The notes beneath the pieces were generated by a model. It saw only the letters and a program-made list of their open reading frames with translations. It made no database searches and had not been told where the DNA came from. Of a stretch of DNA of 64,000 nucleotides, positions 1 to 8,718 are shown one piece after another (positions within the stretch are counted from its first letter, which is position 1; every line of letters starts with the position of its first letter). Origin of the DNA: Stichopus chloronotus (taxonomy: Eukaryota > Echinodermata > Holothuroidea > Aspidochirotida > Stichopodidae). A program made the position numbers and the translations under genes. Where the stretch lies: NCBI GenBank assembly GCA_021234535.1, contig CM037850.1:20572446-20636445 (forward strand), given 5' to 3'.

Positions 1-59
1 TTGTAGCGCCCTGTTCAATCCCTGTGACTGAAACTGGATCAGGCACGTCCATTGGTATT

Positions 60-530
60 GACTAGGGGACTGATCGACCAGAATGTAAATTAGTCGGTCA
101 ATATAGACTAGAAAAAATTAGTCGGAGAGGGCCTAACGGACTAGCATTTTTGCTAGTCAAAGAATTAGTCGGTAAGAACCGACTAGAAATGGTGTTGAAA
201 ATTAGTCGGGAGAGGCACCAAACCGACTAGTGTTTTTGTTAGTCAAGAATTGGTCGGTAACAACCGACTAATGTGACTGACTAGCGATTCATTGGTCAGT
301 GGCAACGGACTAACTACACCGACTAACAAAGTGGCTAGTCGGTTTCGACCGACCAGTTTTCAATTAGTCGGTGTGTCAATGCGGACTAGTCGGTGAAATT
401 AGTCGGTTGTGACTGACTAAGTATTAATTTGTCGGTCATTACCGACTACTTTATAGTTAGTCGGTAGAGGCACCATCCTGACAAGCAATTTTGTTGGTCA
501 GTGGACCAGTTTAGGTTTTGTGTGTAGGTG
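60..530. repeat. Array of near-palindromic TAGTCGGT / ACCGACTA repeats
   Basis: The stretch is built from TTAGTCGGT half-sites and their reverse complement. Several form perfect hairpins with a 4-base loop, such as TAGTCGGT-AAGA-ACCGACTA near 165. Two longer units of 84 bases (from 118 and from 202) repeat the pattern TTAGTCGG-GAGGC-C-ACCGACTAG-TTTTTG-TAGTCAA. It runs into the left edge or close to it. It looks like a degenerate satellite or the core of a foldback element. Confidence 0.75.
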
Positions 531-639
531 CTTGTGGAGATTATTGTTATCTCAGCCTTATTTTAATAGAAAGGGGATTATCCATTGATTAACGACATAG
601 ATTAATTATTTACTACAAAACAAACTTTAACAGTCAACC

Positions 640-2100
640 TCGTAAAGTTTGGAACCATGTTACCAGTGGTATTGTTATGATAACTCGCAGAGTTAATATC
701 AATCTAATTTGTATTATAAGAACAAAAGGGTAAAATAATGAGAACTGGTGAAGGAGTTACTGTATCTACAAATGCCACAGGCTTCATGTAATGTGATTCC
801 CTCACAGTGTTCTCTTCATTTATATTTATTAAACTGCAAGTATGTCTCACTCAGCTTGATCGAATATTAACATGCAAATACTAAAAGATTTGAAAAAAGG
901 AGGGAGAAACACGTTATCCTGAATTCCAGTTGATCAATAAAAAGGAAGTTTACTGTGACGTGTTAGTATGTACTTTCATATGGGCTAGAGAATATCATCA
1001 AAAGTATTCCAACTCGTTGCATGAAATATGACGCATCCTAAGTAGTATGATATATTAGAACACTTAAAAAGAACACTTAGAAAAGAACACTTAAAAAGAT
1101 TTTGTAACGTACGCAGCAGAAAATTCCAATGATGGAAAGGTAACGTTATGTTAAATTAAAAAAAAAAAAAACTGTAAATACTTTTAAATACTATATTTAT
1201 TTTACACTCTTAGTTAAGTAAATGTACACTTTTGTATTTAACATGAGGACGGAAGTAAAGTTTTTCCTTCACAAAAAAAAGTAGTATGATATATTTCCAT
1301 ACGGTCCGTTGGTACATAAGATCAGTGCAAGGCAAGTCGGGGCCATACGTGCCTCTGGCACAAGCTGTAACAAAGAAGGTGTATTTATTTACTCTTTTAT
1401 CCTGTACATTAGCAGGAGAGCAATTCGAACGTATTATCTGACTAAAAGTGTGTCGTTTTTGCTTCTCATAGTTACCAGATTTGTTTGTGCGAAGGTTGGG
1501 GAGGGCGCTGGTGCACTGAAACAACAAGAATGGCTCTTATGACCAAACTAGTGAAAAGTGGCAGTTGCATAACTTTCCCTGAAGTGATCCTCGGTAACGA
1601 ACAAAGATCTCGAATCCGGCAAATAATAGAAAGCGTCAAAAAAAAAAAAAAAATACGCAAAAACATCCTTTACTGGCAATAAATCGTACATTTCAGCTTT
1701 AAATTTCAGACATATATTTTAAGTATAATATCATGTTCTTTACGTTTTACCTTCTTAAATTACACATGTATATACGTTTATTTCAGAGTGCATGGAAAAT
1801 GTAGTTAAGTGAAATAATTGAATACAAATATTATACTTACTTGCTAATTCATTAGTTATTGCACAGTCAGGCGAGTCTCCACGAGAAAAGTACAATGGGT
1901 GCTTACTTAAAAAAAAAAAAAAAACATTATAAAAAAACTTAGCATTGACCTTTTGCAGTGGAAGTCTAACTAATATCTAAACCTGTGCTCTAAGGTAATA
2001 CGCGATACAAAACGTTTCTATGCACCCTTCTCACCTAGAAATGAGTGCTCTGCTTAGTGTCTAGAGATTCTTCTCTATAACGGAACTCTAATACTACTAG
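640..2100. repeat. Diverged duplicate of the flanks of the Ig/EGF exon cluster
   Basis: The part 640-1730 matches 13960-14770 (shared GGAACCATGTTACCAGTGGT and many later blocks). The part 1790-2100 matches 20520-20840 (shared GTTAAGTGAAATAATTGAAT and CTTTTGCAGTGGAAGT). Orientation and order are the same. The 5.7 kb between the two matches at 14.8-20.5 kb, holding exons 19-22, is absent here. Confidence 0.75.
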
Positions 2101-2693
2101 TAGTTACCAGATTTGTGGTTTGTGTGAAGGTGGAGGTGGGCGCTGGTTCACTTTCTAACGCAACGTTACGGCGATAACTAGAGTAAACTAATTCAAGGTT
2201 TACTCTTACTTGATTTTACATATCATTTTCCTAATACTGCATTTCAAATAATAACGTAGCTAGTATTAACGGGGTTCAAAGTGAACATTTTCATAGCATT
2301 TTCTGGATCTTACACATTTTCTTAAACATTATCGTTTTAACGTCTTGCATGTGACATTATTGAATCATTGCACGTACCATTTGAACAAAACAATAACATG
2401 TTTTCCAAAAAGGAAAGTTGTATTTTTTTCATAGTAGTAGTATTTTTATGACTGAGTATTGAAAAAAATAATATGACATTTTAATGACATTGCACGAAAT
2501 ATTTTTCTGATATTTTCCTAAAGTTTAAATAACTCAACTGAACAATATTTTCCTGATATCAAAGTAACATTTTTCTATAACATTAAAATGTTTTCTTGCC
2601 TTATTAATCATTTAATGTCATGTAGTAGGATGCGTTGTTTCAAGGAATAAAAATAGAATTTATGGTTGATCTTCCATCATGTCCTTTCATTTG

Positions 2694-2698
2694 ATAAC
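2694..2698. repeat. Target site duplication, left (ATAAC)
   Basis: ATAAC directly before the 5' LTR equals ATAAC directly after the 3' LTR, showing integrase-mediated insertion of this copy. Confidence 0.9.
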
Positions 2699-2906
2699 TG
2701 CTATGTATTGAGTTCGAATTGCCACAGTTCTTTTGCTGTTCTTATGTTAATTTACTCATTTGATTGTTATGCCATTCATTTAATGTAAAAGTCAAGCCTG
2801 TAAACAAGGCAAGTTATTACAAAGAATACATTCTGAGTTACACGTTTGCTATTGCGTTTCCCTTCCTCATTTATTTGTATGTGGCTGGTTTGTCCCCGAC
2901 ACTACA
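2699..2906 (+). repeat. 5' LTR of the Gypsy element
   Basis: 208 bases, starts TGCTATGTATTGAG and ends GACACTACA. Identical to the 3' LTR over long blocks. It lacks seven bases near its 3' end compared with the 3' copy. Confidence 0.95.
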
Positions 2907-2908
2907 AC

Positions 2909-2927
2909 TGCCGACGAAGATGGGATT
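2909..2927 (+). other. Primer binding site, complementary to tRNA-Ser 3' end
   Basis: TGCCGACGAAGATGGGATT, two bases after the 5' LTR. It fits the complement of a metazoan tRNA-Ser(GCT) 3' end including CCA at 17 of 19 positions, judged from memory of that tRNA. Confidence 0.7.
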
Positions 2928-3033
2928 TTAGAAGGAGTTTTAACCTGGGTGAAAGAGGACGGCAACTGAAAACTAAATGAAGAGGGAACTGCTAACACTT
3001 TTTCTACGTCTTACGTTGTTCCAAATCGCAGCC

Positions 3034-3890
3034 ATGGCCTCTTCCGACTTAAAGGTGGAGATTTACGACCCTGAAGTCGAAAACTGGGAGTCATATGAAG
3101 AACGTTTAACAATGTTTTTGAAGCAAACGACATCAGAGAAGACAAGAAAAAGGTATCTATATTTTTATCGTCCATGGGAGCTAAGGGCTTCGGACTTTTA
3201 AAGAACTTAGTCTCGCCAGATAAACCTGCTGCGAAGAATTTCCCTGAAATGTGTAATACTCTAAAAGGCTATTACAGCCCTAGACCACCGGTTTTGCTAG
3301 AGAGATTTCGGTTCTACATTCACACGCCAAGTGCCTCAGAATCAGTAACCAACTCCCTTAACGAGTTAAAAAGACTGTCTAGCACCTGTAATTTTGGAGT
3401 GTTTCTAAAAGATGCCTCACGAGACAGGTTCGTATGCGGACTTCACGACGCTACCGCTCAAAGGAAGCTTCTGTCGGAGGACGACAACTTATCTTTGGAA
3501 AAGGCGCTGAAAATTGCCGTCAGTATGGAAACAGCAGCCAAGGGTTCAGCAATAATTAAAGAAGGGACCCCAACTATCTCAAGAGTAGCGACAAATTCTC
3601 CCCAACACAGGCGTGGTCATCGAAATCAGTGTTCATGTTGTGGAAAATTGGGACATTCGAAAAGAGATTGTTACTACAAGGACCTGAAGTGTCATAATTG
3701 TGGAAGTGTTGGACATCTACAGGCTGTTTGCAGACAAAACTCAGATGTGGGTAAGCATACCAGTAAAGAAAGTAAAGTGTCAACATTCAAGAAAAACAAG
3801 CGAAGTTCCAAAATTAAAGAAACCTCTGAATTTGAAGTAGACACTAGTGACGACGATGTTACAGTTTACTATGTGGAAACAATTGCGTGA
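3034..3890 (+). pseudogene. gag: Gag of the Gypsy element, frameshifted
   Basis: The likely start is the ATG at 3034 (context GCCATGG); an in-frame ATG at 2977 is also possible. The first 30 or so codons run in one frame and then a shift at about 3121-3123, compatible with loss of a single base, moves the coding sequence to the frame that stays open to 3890. The body is capsid-like, with YYSPRPPVLLERFRFY typical of Mag/SURL Gag. Two CCHC zinc knuckles follow (CSCCGKLGHSKRDC and CHNCGSVGHLQAVC), the nucleocapsid motif. The C-terminus is acidic. The frame ends at a TGA at 3888-3890 that separates it from pol in the same frame. Confidence 0.9.
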
Positions 3891-3938
3891 TGCAACCCAA
3901 TTGAAGCTGAAGTTGCCATTGAAGGCAGCCAAGTCACT

Positions 3939-6900
3939 ATGGAATTAGATACTGGCGCTGCCGTATCTTTGATTCCGAAGAAGTTATTCGACAAAACTGT
4001 TAAAGGAAATGTGGAGCTAAAATCCACGAAGGCAATTCTTAAAACGTTTACAGGACAAAAAACTCCTGTTGTAGGTAAATGTAATGTGCACGTTCAGTGT
4101 AATGGCAGTGAAAACAAATTACCACTGTATGTTATTCAAGGCAATGGTCCAGCCTTGTTTGGTCGAAATTGGTTAAAACATTTCCCGTTGAATTTGCTAG
4201 AAATCAATCGTGTATATATTCCTTCAAACGTTGATCACCGACTTCAAGAAATATTGTCGAAAAGGAGTGTGTTTGAAAAGAAGTTAGGAACTGTGAAGGG
4301 TATTCAAGCAAAGATTAAGCTCAGATCAGGAGCAACACCTAAATTTTATAAGCCAAGACCAGTACCACTGGCTAGAAAAGACCAAGTTTCTGAAGAATTA
4401 AGAAGATTGGTTAAGGAAGGCATTTTAGAGAAAGTAGATTTTTCAGATTGGGCGTCTCCCATCTTTCCAGTAAGAAAAGGGGATGGTAGTATTAGGGTGT
4501 GTGCAGACTACAAAGTCACAATTAATCCAGTTATTCACCAACAGGAGTATCCCTTACCTCACCTTGAAGAATTATTAGCGCAATTCAATGGGGGACAAAA
4601 ATTTTCCAAACTCGATTTGTCTAACGCCTACTTACAAATAGTATTAGATCCTGAGTCTCGTAAGTATGTGACTATTAATACTCATCTGGGGTTGTTTCAA
4701 TATACAAGACTGCCTTTCGGTGTGAGTTCCTCTGGCGCCATATTTCAAAAATGTATGGATCAAATTTTAATTGGTTTAAATGGGGTTGGGTGTTACTTAG
4801 ACGATATAATCGTTACTGGTAAGAACGATGAGGAACATCTTAGAAATTTGGAACACGTCATTAAGAAACTTGATCAGTTTGGTTTGAATTTGAAACAGTC
4901 AAAGTGTTCATTTTTTCAAGATTCAATACAGTATCTTGGATGGTTAGTGGATGCGAATGGTGTACATGCATCAACTACTGGAGTACAAGCAATTCTTAAT
5001 GCCTCTAAAAAAGAAAATGCACAGGAATTGCAATCATTAGTTGGTATGATTAATTATTATCGAAAGTTTATGCCTAATTTATCTTCTGTTTTAACGCCGA
5101 TGACATCTGCACTTAAGTTAGGAAAAGATTTTCATTGGACAAGTGAGTGTCAAAATGCCTTTGAAGAGATCAAGCAAATATTGAGTTCTCCTCAAGTTTT
5201 GGCCTATTACGATACATCAAAAGAAATTACATTAGCTGTCGATGCTTCTCCAACAGGCATAGGGGCAGTAATTTCTCATACAACTCAGGAAGATGAGAAA
5301 CAAATTGCTTATGCTTCCAGAAAATTAACTGAATCAGAGCAAAATTACTCTCAAATAGAGAAAGAAGCCTTAGCGATAGTGTATGGTGTGCGACATTTTC
5401 ATCAGTATCTATGTGGAAAACGATTTACACTTTTCACTGATCATAAGCCATTGAAATATTTGTTAGCTCCAGATAAAGGCATTCCAGTGTCAGCCGCATC
5501 GAGGTTACAACGATGGGCAATACTTTTAAGTGGGTATGGGTATGACATCAAATATCGAACATCAAAACAAAATGCCAATGCGGATTGTTTGTCCAGACTG
5601 CCTAATTCAAAGGGTGATAATGACAAACTTAGTTCGGTTGAGCAATTCACAGTGTTCTGGACAAAGGAAGCTACTGAAGCGAATAGAGCACAAATTCAAT
5701 CACTTCCTATCAGTGCAAAACAAATTGCAAAGGCTACAAGTACCGATCGTATTTTGTCGAAAGTAAAACATTTTGTTCTATATGGTTGGCCAGAAGAGAG
5801 AAGTGTTGGTTCGGAATTACTACTATATTTTACTAAAGGAGACGAACTCTCAATTGAAAGCGATTGTTTGTTGTGGGGTATTCGAGTGATCATTCCTTCA
5901 CGTTATCAGAATCCGGTTTTGAAAGAGTTGCATACAGGCCACCCAGGTATGGTTAGAATGAAATCGCTTGCTAGGATACACTTTTCTTGGCCAGGGTTAG
6001 ACTCACAAATTGAACTTTTAGTCGAGTCTTGTAAGGGTTGTCAATCAGTTCAATCCGCCCCACCCAAAATTACTGTAAATTGGGAATGGCCTACTGTGCC
6101 ATGGTACCGCATTCATATTGATTTTGCAGGTCCTATTCTAGGCAATATGTATTTAATAGTTGTGGACGCACATTCTACATGGCCCGAGGTCATTTTGATG
6201 AAGTCAACTACTGCATCAAAGACTATTACCGAGTTAAGAACAATGTTTGCATTGTATTGGTTGCCGAAGGAAATTGTATCAGATAATGGCCCGCAATTTG
6301 TGGCTGAAGAATTTCATGAGTTTTGTAAACTCAATGGTATTCATCATATCAAAACAGCTGTTAAGCACCCTGCTTCAAATGGTGAGGCTGAGAGATTTGT
6401 ACGCACTTTTAAGGGGGCTATGAAGAAAGTAGAATTTGATAGTGCTCCAATTCAGACGAAACTTGATCGAATTTTGCTTTCCTATAGAAGTACTCATCAT
6501 TCCCTTACAAAAGAGACACCAGCAAAATTGATGTTTGGAAGAGAATTCCAAACTAAATTGTCCTTATCGAAACCAGAGCTAGGTGTTCCTATTTCTAGAA
6601 TGCAGACCTCAGATGTTAAACCACCTTCTCGGTTTGTTTCTGTGGGGGACGAGGTTATGTTATTAGATTTTAGAGCATCCACCAGTAAATGGTCTCAGGG
6701 CACTGTTATAAAGGTTTTGGGGCCGGTGACATATATGGTTCGAGTTGAAAATCAATTATGGAAGCGTCATATTAATCAAATTAGAGCAAAACCTCGTACT
6801 CCTCATTCAGAACCGTTTTATGACAATTATAGAAGTTCAGAGGAAATTCAAGGGTCTGAACCTACGAGTGATAATGATGAGCTTACGAAAAGTAAACACA

Positions 6901-7058
6901 ATGGAAAAGTTCCCGAAAGTACATTTTCTGAGAAAATAAAATCGCCTGTTAAAACTGTGCCTGAAAGTACAGTTCCAGAGACATTTAGTTCACCAGGTGA
7001 AAGTAATCAAAACAAAAAAACAAAGCTTGTCGTTGCCAGTCGTAGGGTCAGCTCCTGA
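3939..7058 (+). CDS. pol: Pol polyprotein: protease, RT, RNase H, integrase
   Basis: 1,039 codons open from the first Met; the same frame is open upstream back to the TGA at 3888, so the protease probably begins in that gap. Protease motif DTGA at residues 4-7; RT with LPFGVSSSGAIFQ and the catalytic YLDD at 286-289; RNase H with AVDASPTGIGAV and later DHKPLKYL; integrase with an HHCC zinc motif (HTGHPG ... CKGCQS) and catalytic Asp728, Asp782 and Glu818 (35 residues between the last two). A GPY/F-like segment (GPVTYMV) follows and there is no chromodomain. All catalytic residues I can check are present and the frame is unbroken. Confidence 0.95.
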   Translation: MELDTGAAVSLIPKKLFDKTVKGNVELKSTKAILKTFTGQKTPVVGKCNVHVQCNGSENKLPLYVIQGNGPALFGRNWLKHFPLNLLEINRVYIPSNVDHRLQEILSKRSVFEKKLGTVKGIQAKIKLRSGATPKFYKPRPVPLARKDQVSEELRRLVKEGILEKVDFSDWASPIFPVRKGDGSIRVCADYKVTINPVIHQQEYPLPHLEELLAQFNGGQKFSKLDLSNAYLQIVLDPESRKYVTINTHLGLFQYTRLPFGVSSSGAIFQKCMDQILIGLNGVGCYLDDIIVTGKNDEEHLRNLEHVIKKLDQFGLNLKQSKCSFFQDSIQYLGWLVDANGVHASTTGVQAILNASKKENAQELQSLVGMINYYRKFMPNLSSVLTPMTSALKLGKDFHWTSECQNAFEEIKQILSSPQVLAYYDTSKEITLAVDASPTGIGAVISHTTQEDEKQIAYASRKLTESEQNYSQIEKEALAIVYGVRHFHQYLCGKRFTLFTDHKPLKYLLAPDKGIPVSAASRLQRWAILLSGYGYDIKYRTSKQNANADCLSRLPNSKGDNDKLSSVEQFTVFWTKEATEANRAQIQSLPISAKQIAKATSTDRILSKVKHFVLYGWPEERSVGSELLLYFTKGDELSIESDCLLWGIRVIIPSRYQNPVLKELHTGHPGMVRMKSLARIHFSWPGLDSQIELLVESCKGCQSVQSAPPKITVNWEWPTVPWYRIHIDFAGPILGNMYLIVVDAHSTWPEVILMKSTTASKTITELRTMFALYWLPKEIVSDNGPQFVAEEFHEFCKLNGIHHIKTAVKHPASNGEAERFVRTFKGAMKKVEFDSAPIQTKLDRILLSYRSTHHSLTKETPAKLMFGREFQTKLSLSKPELGVPISRMQTSDVKPPSRFVSVGDEVMLLDFRASTSKWSQGTVIKVLGPVTYMVRVENQLWKRHINQIRAKPRTPHSEPFYDNYRSSEEIQGSEPTSDNDELTKSKHNGKVPESTFSEKIKSPVKTVPESTVPETFSSPGESNQNKKTKLVVASRRVSS

Positions 7059-7245
7059 GAACAAACCAGAATTAATCATTTTAAGACGATCTAACAGAAA
7101 TCGCAAACCACGTGTTCTTTTTGATGCAAGCGATTAAATTTTATTTATGTTATGTAAAATTAAGATTTGACAAGTATCGAACTTATGTGAGACAATTGAA
7201 AAGATGTTTTATGTGTATTAAAAAAAAAGAATATTTCTCTGATTT

Positions 7246-7258
7246 AAAGAGGGAGGAG
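7246..7258 (+). other. Polypurine tract
   Basis: AAAGAGGGAGGAG abuts the 3' LTR and is the expected primer for plus-strand synthesis. Confidence 0.85.
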
Positions 7259-7473
7259 TGCTATGTATTGAGTTCGAATTGCCACAGTTCTTTTGCTGTT
7301 CTTATGTTAATTTACTCATTTGATTGTTATGCCATTCATGTAATATAAAAGTCAAGCCTGTAAACAAGGCAAGTTACTACAAAGAATACATTCTGAGTTA
7401 CACGTTTGCTATTGCGTTTCCCTTCCTCATTTATTTGTATGTGTCTTGTTTGTTGCCGGGGACCGACACTACA
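7259..7473 (+). repeat. 3' LTR of the Gypsy element
   Basis: 215 bases, same ends as the 5' LTR. Substitutions against the 5' copy fall at positions matching 2780, 2785, 2817, 2884 and 2887. Confidence 0.95.
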
Positions 7474-7478
7474 ATAAC
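7474..7478. repeat. Target site duplication, right (ATAAC)
   Basis: Matches the left copy at 2694-2698. Confidence 0.9.
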
Positions 7479-8161
7479 AATTTAGAAAATAACATGCTAT
7501 GACAGGTTTATTCCCTCAGAATTGCATTAATTAGAGTATTAATCTCGGTAGAAATAGGAACGATCTAGTTTTTTTTCGGCAAAAAAGTTAGAGGAGCTGG
7601 ACCCCGTAGTAAATGTGCGACACTTCCATGTGAACACTGCTACAACGAAACTCCTATGCAAACACATTTCCTTTGAAATTAGGTTATGCTTGAACAAATA
7701 TAACTCTGTATAGCAGTTTTCATGCCTCCTGCAACTCTACGAAGTATAACCGGTCCTTTGCTGTTCTTTGAAAAATCCAGGAATCACAGCACATGTTGCC
7801 TTAAACGTGTTTATGTAACACTTTGAAGGCATTCCCCTCAATATTCTTATAATATTTTATTAACGTTTAAATAAATGTTGCCTCAATACTTAATTGATAT
7901 CTAACAATGATTTTCCTTGAACGTTTTAAGACTCAATATTTCATGATATTGTGAAAGCGTTGTAGTGAATATTATAAAAGACTAATATTTCGAGGACATT
8001 GTCTTTGACGTTGCACAAACATCAAAATGATATCTAAATAATGTCATACAAAACGGCGTCAAGATGTTGTTGAGCTTTTCTGGCGGCTCAACATTTAACA
8101 TTTCTAAAACGTTTAAAAGTAAAATTTTCATAAAATTTTTACACAATGTTATTTTAGCATC

Positions 8162-8464
8162 TTGAGATGCCGTGAAAACGCTTGTCAACATCCGAATAAT
8201 GTTATATGCAACGTCACCAAAATGTTTTTCTATTATAGTGTCGTGTTAGATGGGGGTTTTAGGGGTTTTCACAGTCTTGATTTGACTGCCCCAGCGATGG
8301 ATCTTTTATTTGTTGTTGACGACACAGAAGTTCAAGTTAAAGGTACCGAAAGATACGTTAGAAAAGGGGATTCAGAGAATAAGATCCGACTTGATTCTAC
8401 GATCAGTTTTCCATTTATTTCAGAGTTCGATTTGTTGATGATTCTATTGGCACACAGAAAATAG
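8162..8464 (+). other. Open frame of unknown significance
   Basis: 100 codons, ending in a segment (LDLTAPAMDLLFVVDDTEVQ) of ordinary amino-acid composition in AT-rich surroundings. An AG acceptor-like site precedes it at about 8240. No family recognised; it may be chance or a remnant of a lost gene near the signal-peptide-like ORF. Confidence 0.15.
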
Positions 8465-8583
8465 TGAGAAATTAAGGAAACTCGAAGATTGGAGATAAAG
8501 AAAATTTACATGAGGTTGACGAGAACAACGAAGAACGGAGAGTATAACGGTGACACAGGCCTACATAATGAACAGGGAGTACG

Positions 8584-8718
8584 ATGTTGTCCTTTCAACG
8601 AGAAATTTTGCTAGTCTCGGCCCTGTTGCTGACGCTTCGCCTCGTGGTTTCCGGGGTAGATGGTCACGAGGTCTACGTGACAACTTTGACCAATCATGGA
8701 GCCAACGATTGTCTATGA
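8584..8718 (+). CDS. Small ORF with signal-peptide-like start (possible exon)
   Basis: 44 codons from ATG 8584 to TGA 8716. The N-terminus has a basic residue and then a hydrophobic core (ILLVSALLLTLRLVVSG) followed by polar sequence, as in a secreted protein. It may be a first exon whose donor lies before the stop (a GTAGAT occurs at about 8657), or chance. I found no following exon. Confidence 0.25.
   Translation: MLSFQREILLVSALLLTLRLVVSGVDGHEVYVTTLTNHGANDCL

Larger units (their letters stand above)
2699..7473 (+). mobile_element. Ty3/Gypsy LTR retrotransposon, Mag/SURL-like, nearly complete
   Basis: 4.8 kb bounded by two LTRs (TG...CA) and flanked by the 5-bp target duplication ATAAC. 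Order: LTR, tRNA-Ser-type primer site, gag with two CCHC knuckles, protease, reverse transcriptase, RNase H, integrase, polypurine tract, LTR. PR-RT-RH-IN order is Gypsy type; a serine-tRNA primer and the short LTR suit the Mag/SURL group (inference). LTRs differ by five substitutions in about 205 aligned bases plus one 7-base indel, so insertion is fairly recent. Two coding lesions are visible, a frameshift early in gag and an in-frame TGA between gag and pol. Confidence 0.95.
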
